DNA from: Gautieria morchelliformis
Lineage: Eukaryota; Basidiomycota; Agaricomycetes; Gomphales; Gomphaceae
DNA length: 64,000 bases
Reading direction: 5' to 3'
Assembly: GCA_015179125.1 (NCBI GenBank)
Contig: WHVA01000106.1
Location: 62,001-126,000 of the forward strand
The notes below the pieces were generated by a model that saw only the letters and a list, made by a program, of their open reading frames with translations, ran no database searches and was not told where the DNA came from. This document shows, one piece after another, positions 34,283 to 46,539 of this stretch. How positions within the stretch are numbered: the stretch's first letter is position 1; every line of letters begins with the position of its first letter. Both the position numbers and the translations under genes were made by a program.

Positions 34283-35219
34283 TGTCAAGATTGGTTTTTA
34301 GGTGTTAATATTGTGTATTAGTGAACACAGCGAATGCCCAAATAGCTTGTGCAATGAAGTGTGCTGTTCGGCCAATAAGATGAACCAATAAATCTTCAGA
34401 AGGTAAGAGGGCTGCCCAAACAGAGCTCACCCTATCTACAGTCGTAGCGAAGTAGCCCATGATACTTGACAATGTAACATGCAAGGTCTCACAGAAAGGT
34501 TGTCAAGCAGTAACAATCCTTTCGCCGGCGAAGGTGCTCCTTCGGAGCCCTTCGCTGACAGCACCAATAATAGTATGAAGGCTAAGGTAGTGAAGGTGAA
34601 GTACAAAAACTCACCAGTGGTTCTTAATCCTCCTCTGGTCGAAGATGGTAATCTATAGAAGAGGGCTCAAGACAGTGAGGTCAAGTTTTGCACAAGATAG
34701 ACGTATGATAATTGAACTGCAGAATATACATGCAAATGTAAACTATTTATACTGAATGCTCATATGATGTTAGCGAATAGGAAAGAGGCCATCATGAGTC
34801 AGGGTTGGATAGGGGTGCGCAGTCAGGATACAAATAGGTGAAACACATATACAATGGAAGAGGGGAGGAGTGCGAACATGAAACAACAGAGGGAGAGAGG
34901 ACGAAGGCACCTATATAAGAAAACACACCTTGAGACCTGTATACATGTTACCCTGCATGGACTCTTGGTCTGCTGGGTTGATCCCACACGATCTACGGGT
35001 AGGACATCCCGCAAATGTATTTAAGAACACCCAAAGGATGTTGAGTCCAGAAGATGATGGGACCAGTGATGAACCATCATGCCGGGTAAAGGATGTTGAT
35101 CGTGTTTGATGGTGTGCCTACTGGTGAATGATGTGAGTAGCGAATGGAGTGAACATAGAGGTGAAGAAAAGGAAGGGAAAATGGAGGTAACTGGATACAG
35201 GAATAAATGAGTCATGACA
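34283..35219. repeat. LTR of the TGTCAA...TGACA family (937 bp)
   Basis: TGTCAAGATTGG start and CATGACA end (TGTCA/TGACA termini). Near-collinear with 12,682-13,620, including the 'ttcgccggcgaaggtgctccttcgg' block near 34,520. Confidence 0.75.
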
Positions 35220-35570
35220 CTCTGCTTGTTTGACTGTCTCCTTGGACTTGAACCACTTCAGTGCCTGGCCTTCTTTGCTGCCACCCCTCACCCAACAGTC
35301 CTTTACATAATGGCCTTTCTTGCCGCAATTTCAGCATTTGCCCTTCATTGCCCCTGAATCATCTTTCTTGGGTCTATGAGGTTGTTGTACTTTAAGCGCG
35401 GTCTGCTGAGATGATCCTGCTTTCTGGGCATGATCCTCATCTAGTACTCATGCCATTAATATGTCAGCTGTTGTTCCAGCTCCGCTGGCATTAACTGCCA
35501 TGATGAATGCCAACCATGAGTCTGGCAATGATGTAAGCAGTGTATTTGAGAACTCAGTGTTGCTAACATA
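35220..35570 (-). mobile_element. Copia-type gag remnant next to the LTR
   Basis: Fossil. Minus-strand reading shows a CCHC zinc-knuckle region ('NCGKKGHYVKDCW') followed by 'KEGQALKWFKSKE', typical of Copia Gag. It directly borders the LTR at 35,219 and is broken; the rest of that element is missing. Confidence 0.65.
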
Positions 35571-35579
35571 ATGCCCTCC

Positions 35580-35754
35580 ACTGGAGGGGTGGCAAAATTT
35601 CACAAGTCAGGAAACCCCCTGAAAATTTCTATGGAAACTCCATGTTTCTTGAGAGTCTCCTATGTTCAGGAAATTGTATAAAAATTGTAAAAATATTACC
35701 CAGGAAATTGTCAGGAAACTGCCTCCAGAAACTGACAGTTTAACCATGATTTCC
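35580..35754 (+). repeat. Interspersed repeat split by the Copia insertion
   Basis: Same family as 1,870-2,100 in reverse orientation. It resumes at 39,822 ('tttcctgtctaagg...catgagtaaatttt') after the Copia element. Confidence 0.6.
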
Positions 35755-35970
35755 TGTTGTGAATCCGAATGACCAATCGCCAAGTCGGCACCATCCTTTC
35801 TTTACAGTCTATATTACTAAGCAACTAGTATAGTTACTCAACGGGTGTACGACGGCGCTTCAGACATTTTTCTGACACCATCTAGGTATTCGCAGTTAGA
35901 TCTCTTAATATCAGACATTCTTCTGACGCCGTCTAGGTTCTGACACTGCCTCTAGAGGTTGCTCACAATA
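35755..35970 (+). repeat. 5' LTR of the Copia element
   Basis: 216 bp, TGTTGTGAATCC to CTCACAATA; termini TGTTGTGA/TCACAATA are imperfect inverted repeats. It contains two copies of a 'cagacattcttctgacgcc' word. Confidence 0.88.
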
Positions 35971-38900
35971 GGTTATGGGCCCCGCTCCCTGAAAAACCTA
36001 ACCTAATCGTCGCACGCAAAAACGTACCACTGTCTCACAGCAAGCCAGCTGCACCATGGCTGACACAACTACATCGAAGCTCCTATCAACAATCGAAAAG
36101 TTCGACGGGACTAACTGGGAAACATGGGCCTTTTCACTAAAAGCCACCCTTATGTTCATCGACGCCCTGCACATCGCTGAGGGTCAATAATCGACACCCT
36201 CCCTGAGCACGCCACCAACGGACGACGAGCACAAGCGACTTGAGGACTGGGAGAAGCGATCTCGCCAGGGTCTCTCCTTGCTGCTGGTATCTGTCAAGCC
36301 CTCCTTCCATCAATCCCTCGACATGGCGAAAACTCTAGAACAGAACTGGAGCAATTTAAAAACGACCTATGGCATGAGGACCGGTCTCAATTTATGGGTC
36401 GACTACCGTAAATATACAACCATGACGTTCTCGCACGACACCCAACTCACGCAACAGATCGACGAAATGTCTGAGTTGAGAAATCAGATCGTTGCCGCGG
36501 GTCTAGCCATCAGCGACCCTCTTCACACCCTCAACATGCTCCAAGCCTTACCCGCATCCTATGAGATCGCACAACAGACGATACTTGCACCATCTCCGAC
36601 TTCTCACAAATCGATTGGGTGAACCTGCGGAGCCGAATCCTGTCCGAAGAACTTTGACAGGGAGCTCAGCCAAACGTGAACGCTATCCGCGCGAAGTCAA
36701 ATACAGGCAAGGATAAGTGCAATTATTGCGGAGGCACCGGACACTGGGAAAAGGACTGCCAGCGCAAGGCGCGCGGCTTGTCTCGAGAAGAGGCGCAGTC
36801 CGAGAGGAAAAAAGGAGCCGGCGACAGAAAGGGCAAAAGAAAAGCAAAAGAAAAGGAGAAAGAGGAAATGGTGCCCTCTGTAAGCACTGCGATCGCAGGC
36901 AGCTCTCCAGGCTCATCAGATACTACACCCATTGTAACCTCCGACGCCACAAATGATACCATTTGCTTCTATATCACAAGCACGCACAAGTGGATGCTCA
37001 ACTTGGGTTGCACTGACCATATAACGCATGACATAGCCGACTATTCGACATATCGAACACTCCCGACACCGCGCACAGTATACCTAGCTGAAAAAAAGAA
37101 AGGTGTACCCTACATTGGCATCGGCACAGTCGTAACGCAAACGAGAGTGAGTGGAATGGAGAAAAAAAACGAGCTCCAGAACGTACTTCATGCCCCAGAC
37201 ATCGGTGGCCGGTTCATCTCAATCCTCAAAATAGGAGAGAAAGGAATAACCGTCACTTTCGAGGGTCAAAAAGTAAGCCTCAGCAAAAATGGGGTACAGT
37301 ATGTGGAAGGCCAGCTTACCTGGCAGCATTATTGGCTCACACTAAGCTGCGCAACACCATCCATCCACTCAGCGCAAACAAATGTCCCCCTAGACATCCT
37401 TCATGCTTGCCTTGGTCATCTCCCTTGGTCGTCCTTGAAACGGATTAACGACCAAATCGACCCAAATTCACGATGCACACTATCGACGTGCGAAGGCTGC
37501 CTATTAGGGAAATCCACAAGGAGGAAATTCAAATCCTTGACTCACCACCGCACTCAACCGTTCGAACTAATCCACATGGACCTCGCAGGCCCCATGCGAA
37601 CGTGCTCCATCCAGGGCCATAGCTACCACTACGTACTGGTTGATGACTACACACGCTACAAATGGGTATTCTTCTTGCAAGCGAAGACTGACACCTTTGA
37701 CTGCTTCAAGAAGTACCATGTGCTCGTCTCCACGCACTACAAAGGTACGCTCCAAGCCATACGCTCGGATCGCGGGGGGGAATTCCTATCGACGGAATTC
37801 ATCCAGTACATCACAGAGAATGGAATAAAGCACGAACTTACCGCGCCACACACACCGCAACAGAACGGCATCGCTGAGAGAGTGAACTGAACGATCGCAG
37901 AAGCCGCGCATGCCATGCTACAAAGTGCCAGCATGTCTCACAGATTCTGGGAGAGCGCTGTCGCCACAGCTGTACATGTAAGAAATCGCGCTCCCTCACG
38001 TGCAAGCAATTACCTCTCTCTACATGAACGCCTCTTTGGACGCGCACCCGACCTCAGCTACCTCCGAATGTTCAGATGCCTCGCCTATGCGCACACCACA
38101 ATGCAGCGCACCAAATTCGATCCAACGTCAAAAAAACTGATTTTCATAGAATATGATGGATCCACCAAGGGGTACAAGCTATGGGATCCATCTACACACA
38201 AAATCCTGGTATCCACTGACATTGTATTTGAGGAAAATGTATATCCTCTCCGCGCCCCAACCGTTCCAATCGCATAGCCGAACCCTAACCCTTCGCAGCC
38301 CCCGCAACCGACGCCTGAACTAGTCGAATTAGCGCTACCAGAGAGCGACGATGAAGATCTCGAAGACCACGCACCAGTACACGGTCCACCGCCACCTCCA
38401 GGACCACCAGTCCCAGGCCACGTCCCACAACCGGCTCCACCATGCCTACCAGTACCCCCGCGAAGATCTGCACGCATCGTCGGGAGGTCCCTGCGCCCCG
38501 ACCCAATGAACACTAGCCCAGACAGGGCTCAGCGCTGGGTACCCACGGTATGGACGAACGTGATCACAGCGTTCCTGGCTGCCACGGAGACGACACCCAC
38601 GGGAGACCCAACGTCGTATCAGGTCGCGATGTCCTCTGCAGTGGACAACATAGCGATAATTGGAGTCCTTGCAGCCGTCAATGACCTTAAAGCGAAAATC
38701 AGGATGCGCTACAGGATCACTGACCTGGGGGAAATAAACCATTTCTTGGGAATCCACATCACGTGCGATCGCCCAAAAAGAACAATAAGCATAGACCAAT
38801 CCCACTATATCGAACGCATGCTGACCAGATACGATATGCTGGAGTGTAGACCAGTGTACACGCCGTTCGCACCGGGCACAAAGCTTGTACCCAACACCGA

Positions 38901-39605
38901 GAAATTCTCTGACTCAACCATCACCTCACACTACCAACAAATAGTGGGATCACTCATGTACGCTATGCTTGGCTCGCGACCGGACATATGCTTCACAGTC
39001 AACTGACTCTCGCAATTCGGTGCGAATCCCACGGCAGACCACTTACTTGCCGCCCAACACATCCTCCGTTACCTGTTCACAATGCAAACACACGCCCTGA
39101 CATATGGAAGGAACGACTCCACCAAACTCGTCAGCTACAGCGACTCAGATTGGGCCGCTGGCACCGACGGCCGATGATCGACAACCGGCTACGTGTTCAT
39201 ATTATCAGGAAGTTCCATAGCGTGGGCCGCACAAAAGCAGAGGACAGTCGCACTGTCATCGACGGAAGCAAAGTACATGGTGTTGACAGAGTGCACAAAG
39301 CACGCGCAGTGGACCATCTCCCTGCTCCAACAACTCGATTTTGAGGTAGAACTCCCACTGATATGTTTTCAGACTCACTAGGGGCTCGTGCTATCGCCGC
39401 AAATGCCGTGTTTCACAAACGAACGAAACACATCGACATCAAATACCACTATATTCGAGAATGTATCAACAAGGGAACTATCGAAGTCTCACCTGTATCC
39501 ACGAAGGACAACGTCACCGACCTCCTAACCAAATCGCTGCCCCGTGATCAGCACCAAAAGCTATGCTTGAAACTAGGACTCGACGATGGTTCAATAGCGG
39601 GGGAG

Positions 39606-39821
39606 TGTTGTGAATCCGAATGACCAATCACCGAGTCAGCACCATCCTTTCTTTACAGTCAATATTACTAAGCAACCAGTATAGTTACCCAACGGGTGTA
39701 CGACGGCGCTTCAGACATTCTTCTGACGCCATCTAGGTATTCGCAGTTAGATCTCTTAATATCAGACATTCTTCTGATGCCGTCTAGGTTCTGACACTGC
39801 CTATAGAGGTTGCTCACAATA
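39606..39821 (+). repeat. 3' LTR of the Copia element
   Basis: 216 bp, same ends as the 5' LTR. Confidence 0.88.
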
Positions 39822-39826
39822 TTTCC

Positions 39827-41775
39827 TGTCTAAGGAAATCATGAGTAAATTTTAAATTTCTGTATGCAGGCTGACTAAGCTTATCCTGGTGTATCTTGCA
39901 GCACTCAAGGCTGTCAGTCATGTGACTGGGTTGAGGATAAAACAGTTATGAGAAGGGGCAGGTTAGCACAGGTGGAACTAACCCAAACCAAGCACCCATT
40001 TGGGATAACGCGAAGGGAGAGCCTCCAGTTCAAACCCCCCCCGCCTCCCTATTTGTAGCAGTAATTACTACAATGGTTTGCCCCACTGATAGGTGTTGAT
40101 AAGTGTTAGGATTACGAGGCTCCTGGACTTCCATCTGGCATATAAGACCTACTGAAACTGACCGGTACTGATATGTATCTAAGGTGATTAGGCATTGTAA
40201 ACAAACAGGAAGTATCCTATGTTGGTGCCAGCATATCTCTGGCTTACTTCAGTAACTATGACACCCTAGCATGTAAAAACACTTTGATTACTCTATTCTG
40301 CATTCCGGGTAGAGACTGCCTATATAGGGCCTTGCCCCTTTTAGGAATAATATATCAGATATATCAGAATAGATATATTCGATGACTCAGGGAGTGGGAA
40401 TCCTTCATGCACCCCTGTGCACAGTATATGCATGAGCTGACTAAGCTCTGTGGAGCGAGTGCGTCACTGATTGATGTAGGTCATGTGACCAAGTTGAGGA
40501 AGAAACAGGTGAGAACAGAGGAACAAGAGGTCCAAAGCTTTCGCTTTCGGAGCAGTGTAGTGTAGCCAGTTATAGTAGACTCTCAACAAAGGACTAGAGA
40601 AAACTATCAAGAATTAGGCTCTGTAGCTATCAAACAAGACTACAGTGACTTCAGGGGGTGAAACAGCAATGTCTAGATTGTTCTGGATATTTTCTGGATA
40701 TTTTGTTCGTACATGTATGGTAGCTACTTATACTAAAATAGTAGTGACTACCAGTGTTCAAGATAGTGAGTGAATGGGTCAGGATAATGGGGAAATGCTC
40801 CACAGGCTGCATACAGCTGTGGGGCAGGAACAATGATGGGGATACTTGTCCTACTGACAAGTATCTAACTTGGGACCTTGGAGCAGTATACAAAGCCCCT
40901 TTCAACATGAATTATAGTTCGTAATCAGTGGAGCTAATCAGGGGAATAGAATAGAAAAGAATCTTGTGTGTCCTGTGCTGTGTGCCTACAGCAGCCTTGG
41001 CAAGGCATTTGCCATCTCTGTACCTCTCTCCTGAGGTAGCTATTCAGTATGTCCATAAATAGGACTGTATACTGTAATTTCCATCGTGTCCGATGTCCCT
41101 GTATGGGACTATTAGTCCCATAGCAATATTTCTTCTGACCAGGGCCCAGGTGCCTGCTTTCCAGGGCAGGCACTGTTACTGGTGCATGGATCATTTCTCC
41201 CAGATAGTTAGCTCAATTAGACGTGATTTAGAGCTTAGAATAATGTTTGATATAGCTATCCATTTATTCTAACAGCCCCAAGGTGGCAGTATAATAAACG
41301 GAATTCAAAAAAAAAAAAAAAAAAAAAAAACACAGTTATGATCAGAGTATCAATGGCTCCAGAGCTTTTGCTTCTGGGGCAGTGTAGAGTAAACTGTAAT
41401 AGTAGACTCTCAATGATGAACTAAGGAAATTGGTTGAGAATAGGTCCTGCAGCAGTCAAATGCGCATACAGCGATCCTTGGGGTGAGTACAGTTATTTTC
41501 TGTCTATCTGTATCATACATTGGTTGGTAGTAATGACTACTAGTGTTCAAGATAACAAGGGAATTGGCCAAGATACTAGTTATTGGTATGGGAAACACTC
41601 CACAGTCTATATGGGGTTGTGGAATAGGCACAAAGATGTGGATATGTCCTACTGACAAGTATCTAAGGTGGGACCTTGGAGCAATATACAAAGCCCCTAT
41701 CAACATGTTGTAAGGGTCATAGTCAGTGAGTCATGTTATTGGAGTAGAATAGAAATGAAACTCTTATGTATCTGG
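39827..41775. repeat. Cluster of related repeats, including a SINE-like copy with A24 tail
   Basis: Blocks recur within the stretch: 'ctgactaag..' at about 39,865 and 40,438; 'gtcatgtgac' with 'ttgagga' at about 39,920 and 40,478; and the block 'ctttcgctttcggagcagtg' (40,540) against 'cttttgcttctggggcagtg' (41,362) with downstream similarity. A SINE- or LINE-like unit (about 40,970-41,330) ends with AATAAA (41,293) and 24 adenines (41,307-41,330); a relative without tail is at 42,205-42,620. No coding sequence. Confidence 0.5.
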
Positions 41776-42199
41776 TGTCAGGGGACACCCTGTTTTCCAG
41801 TTCTGACACCACACCAAGTTCCGACTCCATTTCTGACTCCACTTCCGGTTCCACTTCCATCCCTGACTCCGCTTTCGGAAATGATTCCGCTTCTGGGAGA
41901 ACTTCCACCAGTTCTGTTTGCCTTGCCAATTCCACTCCACTTTCTGACTTCTGCTCTCAGAACAGTGTCGGAAGTCAAGCGACTCACGTAGTATGTGGCA
42001 TCATGGGTCGATCAAGGGTCAGGGAGGTCAGGGGGATGCAGGGTTGATGGCGAGTGCTGAGTGATGTCCCTGGCTGTGGACTAGCGTAGTATAATACAGG
42101 CTCACTGACATTGGGGGTCCTTAGACTTTTCTCTTTGGATTTCCCCTTGTCAGTTGTGTGGTAGTGTGACCTCCACAGCCAGCTAGGGTTGCCCTTACA
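41776..42199 (+). mobile_element. Solo LTR of the TGTCAGGGG...TTACA family
   Basis: 424 bp, TGTCAGGGGACACCC to GCCCTTACA; same family as 20,729-21,209 but shorter and with no visible target duplication. Confidence 0.7.
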
Positions 42200-43400
42200 T
42201 CGAGTGCTTGCTTGTATGCAGCACTTGGCATGTAGTTTGCTATCTCCATGCCTGTCCCCTGTGGCAGTTATCTCCTATCCAGTCAGAGAGCTATGCACTA
42301 TCTGTTCTGTGATGTCTGATATCCCTATATAGCATTGTGAGTGCTATACCATTCATTCTCTGTTGACTGTGTCTGAGTGCCTGCTTGCCAGGGCAGGCAC
42401 CCCTTTGCCAGTCGAGCACCTCAGTTACATGACCGAGGCCCAATCTCGTGGTGTGTCATATTTTGCCAAGACATGACATCATCCACATCATCTGGCGCCT
42501 ACATGCGCTGACGCTTGTATGCATTGAATGTCCTTTCCAGTGAGTGAAGTCATTTTAGCCGTATGTTTAAACCGTAGAATAGATTGAATATATTTATCCA
42601 TTTATTCTAGCAGGAACATGGTCTATTTGCTGCAGCCCCCATATGCCCGCCCCTTTCAGCTGACATCAATATGTTGAAATATCATGCCGAGCTCTCACTT
42701 CATAATAGTGTGCCGAATAACATGGCATGGTGTCATACCCTTAATTCTTGTCTCACTTGGTGTTAGGTGGGAATCCCAGAGTTTGGATCTAAAATGACAG
42801 CGGCTTCAACTTATGTGTTGCACCCCCAATGAACTGTCATCTTTGGAGATCGGAGGTCAGAAGCTGGAAGAGGGAGAATATTGTAACTGAGGTAGATTAA
42901 GGTTCAAGAGTCGAACTAGGTTGGAGATTGGAAGTAGAATCTGAAGGCGGAGATTGGATGACAGAGAGACAGAGGTCTTGCAAGTACTCACTGTGCCAAG
43001 ACCTAATAATAATTACAAGATTCCCAAGCATAAGCATATAATCAAATCCCCTTATCTACCTGTTCCGTTCCATCACACATCACTAGTTATCTTTATCTTG
43101 CCTGTATCCCCGTATATGCTCGCCCCTGACCCTTACTCTTGCTCATATATAAACCCACCTGTATACACCCTTACTCTTCGGTCTGAATATCGACTCTCGT
43201 ACACCCTTTGATCCTTCGCTAGTTTCTAAGTACTCACCTCTTGAACTGAACTGAACCTCTTATTTGTTTATCTAAGAAGTTGGGACTTGTATGTAGGCCA
43301 GGTGCAGCACATAAGCTAAAGCTAAGTCCCTCTCTGACCTCCCTCTTTGACCCTTGCTCCATAACCTCAGACCATACCTTGGGTCTCGCTCCTGAACTGG
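42200..43400. repeat. Repeat remnants, including a Gypsy LTR-like leader
   Basis: 42,205-42,620 resembles the SINE-like unit near 41,000-41,330. A minus-strand copy of the 'ttcaacttatgtgttgcaccccc' type leader block lies near 42,810, and a plus-strand version ('ggtgcagcacataagctaaagc') with 'tatataaaccc' upstream lies near 43,145-43,325. LTR borders unclear; no genes. Confidence 0.45.
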
Positions 43401-45161
43401 TCAGCCTCCCTCTGAAGGATCGTGTTGTAACACATCTCCAGGACATCCAGTTTCCCAAGGAAACACATCCAACTCTATCCCAGTGGACCCAGTCTCACCA
43501 GGTGACTTCCAGCTTTCCTGATCCACATCATCCTCCAAGTTCTCAATACTAAAATCCTGGCTTAAGTTTGGATTCCCAAACTCAGCCACTATGGAATTGT
43601 GAACACTTTGCCTAGCTGCTTGAAAGCTGCTGAATGAAAGAGTGGGTAATGGAAGCTTGGTGAGTTGACTGTGTCTGTCTTGCAGAGTTAGGTGGAACCG
43701 GCAAACAATAATTGTTGACAAGCTGCATGTGCACTGTAAGTACAATCACATGTCTTTCTTCTTAACTTGATAAGAAGATACCTGATCTGAAGCCAGCCCA
43801 TGATAGGAGAAATGCTTTGCTTTTGTACCATAAAGCAGCTCAAGTTAGCAATCTTTATGTCATGCCCAATGTCTCACATACCCTCAATACCTGAAATGTA
43901 AAAGAAGACCGAGTAAGCTCTCAAAGCTCAACAGGTTTTATAAGTAACAAGACCTGAGATGTGATAGTACTAGCTAAAGTAATGGTAAGCACAAATCTGA
44001 ATATGAATCAGACATATGAAATATCATAGGAATAATATTCCATACCCATATCTGACAAAGCCTTAGCTGTAGATTAGTGATATGTCCATAGATATAATTA
44101 ATATATTGTATGCTCACCTTGGTAAATCACTAGATTAATGAGAGATTTCTTATCCCAAATCTCACCTTTCCACCAAAGCCGAAGGGTTTGCATTGAGCTC
44201 AGAATGGTTACTATCACGACTTCAGTGTCAAAAAGGAGTATAGCAACATCAGTGATGATGGCCACTGTCAAAGGTATTCAGAGACAAATTGGGCAAATCC
44301 AGGACCCTAGACCTTACACCTGAAGAAATTGTTAGTATAACTCTAGGCAGAAATTCCTAGTCATTACTTACAAATTAAATGTATTAAGCTGTGAAATAGT
44401 GAGATTGCAGTTTACCAAAACAGACAAGTACTATATCCAGTGAAATGAATTTATGCTATTTATACAAAGTCTGCACAGGGACATACCACTTCAATGATAA
44501 TAGCACCAAGAAGCAGCCCAAGAACACCTAAAACCCTTTGATTCTGAAGGGAAATAGCATATGTGCGAGCTAGCAGAAGGCCTAGATAATAAAATGCATT
44601 GATCCTTCTGCCTGAGAAATATATAGTTATAATCACTCACCCTGTACACCAATCAGAGAAGGAACTTGTACAGCATCAGCCAAGTGAGTTAGAGTATTAC
44701 ATTTCCTTTGAATATATGAGTCTCTAGGTTGCTTCTTCATAAAGAAAGCAAGTCATACTAGATACTCATTTCAATCAGTAAGGTGTTACACATGAGAGCA
44801 TTGTCGTAACATACCTCAAAGGACACATTAGATAACTCACCACATATAATAACAAGCCCAACCATGGACAAGTAACGAGCAAATAAATAGAGAATGGTGC
44901 CAATTTTGATGGTCTTACACCAAATGTGCTTGATCTCAGACGGCAGTGTGAGAAGAGTGTCATAGAGGAGCAGTGCTGTATAACAAGCTATGGAAATTGT
45001 GGAATTAGATAGGCGACATGTACGCGTACCAAACGCTGCGACGGCAGTAGAGTTGAACGCAAAGCTAGTTCAAGTAAGTTCTTCTGCATCCCACTCAATG
45101 TGCTAAGTACGTACAGGTCTGATAGCGCCTGGATTTCAGCCGAGGAGTCCGCCTCAGACAT
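43401..45161 (-). pseudogene. DUF6533-type seven-helix membrane protein, probably decayed
   Basis: Basidiomycete family of unknown function with an N-terminal DUF6533 segment. Start ATG at 45,161; exons 45115-45161, 45030-45064 and 44841-44987 splice in frame and give 'ACYTALLLYDTLLTLPSEIK', the DUF6533 hallmark. Later pieces of the same family are visible: 'LLLARTYAISLQNQRVLGVL' (44,487-44,581), 'ITDVAILLFDTEVV' (about 44,200-44,280), and a C-terminal segment 'PLPTLSFSSFQAARQSVHNS' ending in a stop at 43,401. The exon expected after 44,841 cannot be found and two later junctions disagree in phase, so the gene looks degenerate or my exon set is wrong. Predicted plasma- or endomembrane protein. 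The C-terminal end reaches LTR-like sequence. Confidence 0.55.
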
Positions 45162-45299
45162 GATATAAGAAAAAAATTCTGGGATGCAGAGCGAGGGAAT
45201 AAGTTTTGCGTAGCAATGTGGGGTTGGAGTAGCAGACCCCGGAACGTGTATATATAAGATTCTTGGCATGGGTGCTGCCAGGTCATAGATATTCACAGC

Positions 45300-46539
45300 A
45301 TTCTATATCAGTGAGCGTCAGCAGAATGTCAAATCGCGACAAGACTCGTATGACGATGACCCATCGATGGCATCGTTCCACACCGCCATCCTTTCACTGT
45401 GGGATATATGCGGATGGGAAAAGATGATTCAGAACATGAGGACCCAGAGGGATTATGACCTAAAACTGCAAGTTCAAGTCCTTGAGTGTGCACAAGGTTT
45501 TGATTCTATGGCGATGCTAGATAGTATCAGCAGAGGCGTCATGTCGTCGTGGCAGTATTTCTGGATATGGGAACGCGAGAAAGCTCCTAATTCGGCGTCC
45601 TGGATGTAGCGGAAGAGGTCGGCCGAGGATGGAGACTATTGGGTTAACACATGGGGCACAACGACATGGTAACCGCGATATTGTGCATTCGGTGTATCGG
45701 CTGTGACGGTGATGTAGAGCTGTGCCCGGTGGCCCAGGAAAGCCGGCCAGGAAGCTACCGAGGTGGTCTGCGACGTGTTTACAGTTTTGTTTAGTCTGAT
45801 ATTAGTAAAATGGGGACAGCGCGACCTAGCGAGAATAAGCATTGGACGTCTGGCATGTTTTTCCAGTCATTCGATAATTCTAATTGGAAAAAATTGTAGC
45901 TGTCGTGATCGATCATGTCAGCGACCTTGGAACACCGGTAACTGGTTAGATCCAGAGTTAAATATAAACGACATTATCCAGATACACAACGCGTTCCCAT
46001 CGAATTTCATAAACACTTATCGACCGGATATTGATAACTCGGAGCGAGCAAAGGCGCACTGGAGCACCGTGACATGTGTACAGGTGTATTACTGTATTGG
46101 ATGTACGAATGCGGAGATATAGACATTGCGTAGCATGTACTACGGAGCTTGACAGCCTAAGAGAGCTAAGAGAGATAGATACCAGTATGGGAATACAACA
46201 CAATACACGCTTCGAGTCTCCCACTCTAACAGCAAGCAACGTACGGCACGGTACACGATACAAGACTCATTACGCGATCCCCACCCCACCCCCGGGCCCA
46301 GTCTATAGTCTAGTTGACCACCACCCCGCACGTCGCGGGGTCGGCGGCACTTTCCCCCCTCCCCCTCTCCCCCGAGTCCTGGAACGAATATCGATGACTC
46401 GGATCCCCCAGGCCCGGCACACGTACCCCTTCCATCACCTCATAATAACGCTCACTCCTCTGCGCCTCATACCTCATACCCATATGATCCCAAGCCTTCC
46501 TAATAAAGCCTAATGCCACTGCACAGGCACCAAACTCGG
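45300..46539. other. No gene supported
   Basis: One plus-strand frame of 80 codons (45,367-45,609) begins 'MASFHTAILSLWDICGWEKM', but no family or splice partners were found. The G+C content rises sharply towards the right end. Confidence 0.3.

Larger units (their letters stand above)
35755..39821 (+). mobile_element. Ty1/Copia element, broken, with both LTRs and TTTCC target duplication
   Basis: Fossil. LTRs at 35,755-35,970 and 39,606-39,821 flanked by TTTCC (35,750-35,754; 39,822-39,826). A primer-binding-like 'ggttatgggcccc' follows the 5' LTR. Parts in Copia order: Gag from about 36,057 ('MADTTTSKLLSTIEKFDGTN'), zinc knuckle 'CNYCGGTGHWEKDC' near 36,720, protease, GAG-pre-integrase and integrase (about 37.4-38.2 kb; 'CEGCLLGKSTRRKF', 'HTPQQNGIAERVN'), a reduced RT region (about 38.5-39.0 kb) and RNase H (about 39.1-39.6 kb). 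It has perhaps half a dozen breaks. The LTRs differ at about ten of 216 positions, so it is older than the chromodomain element. It inserted into an older repeat. Confidence 0.9.
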
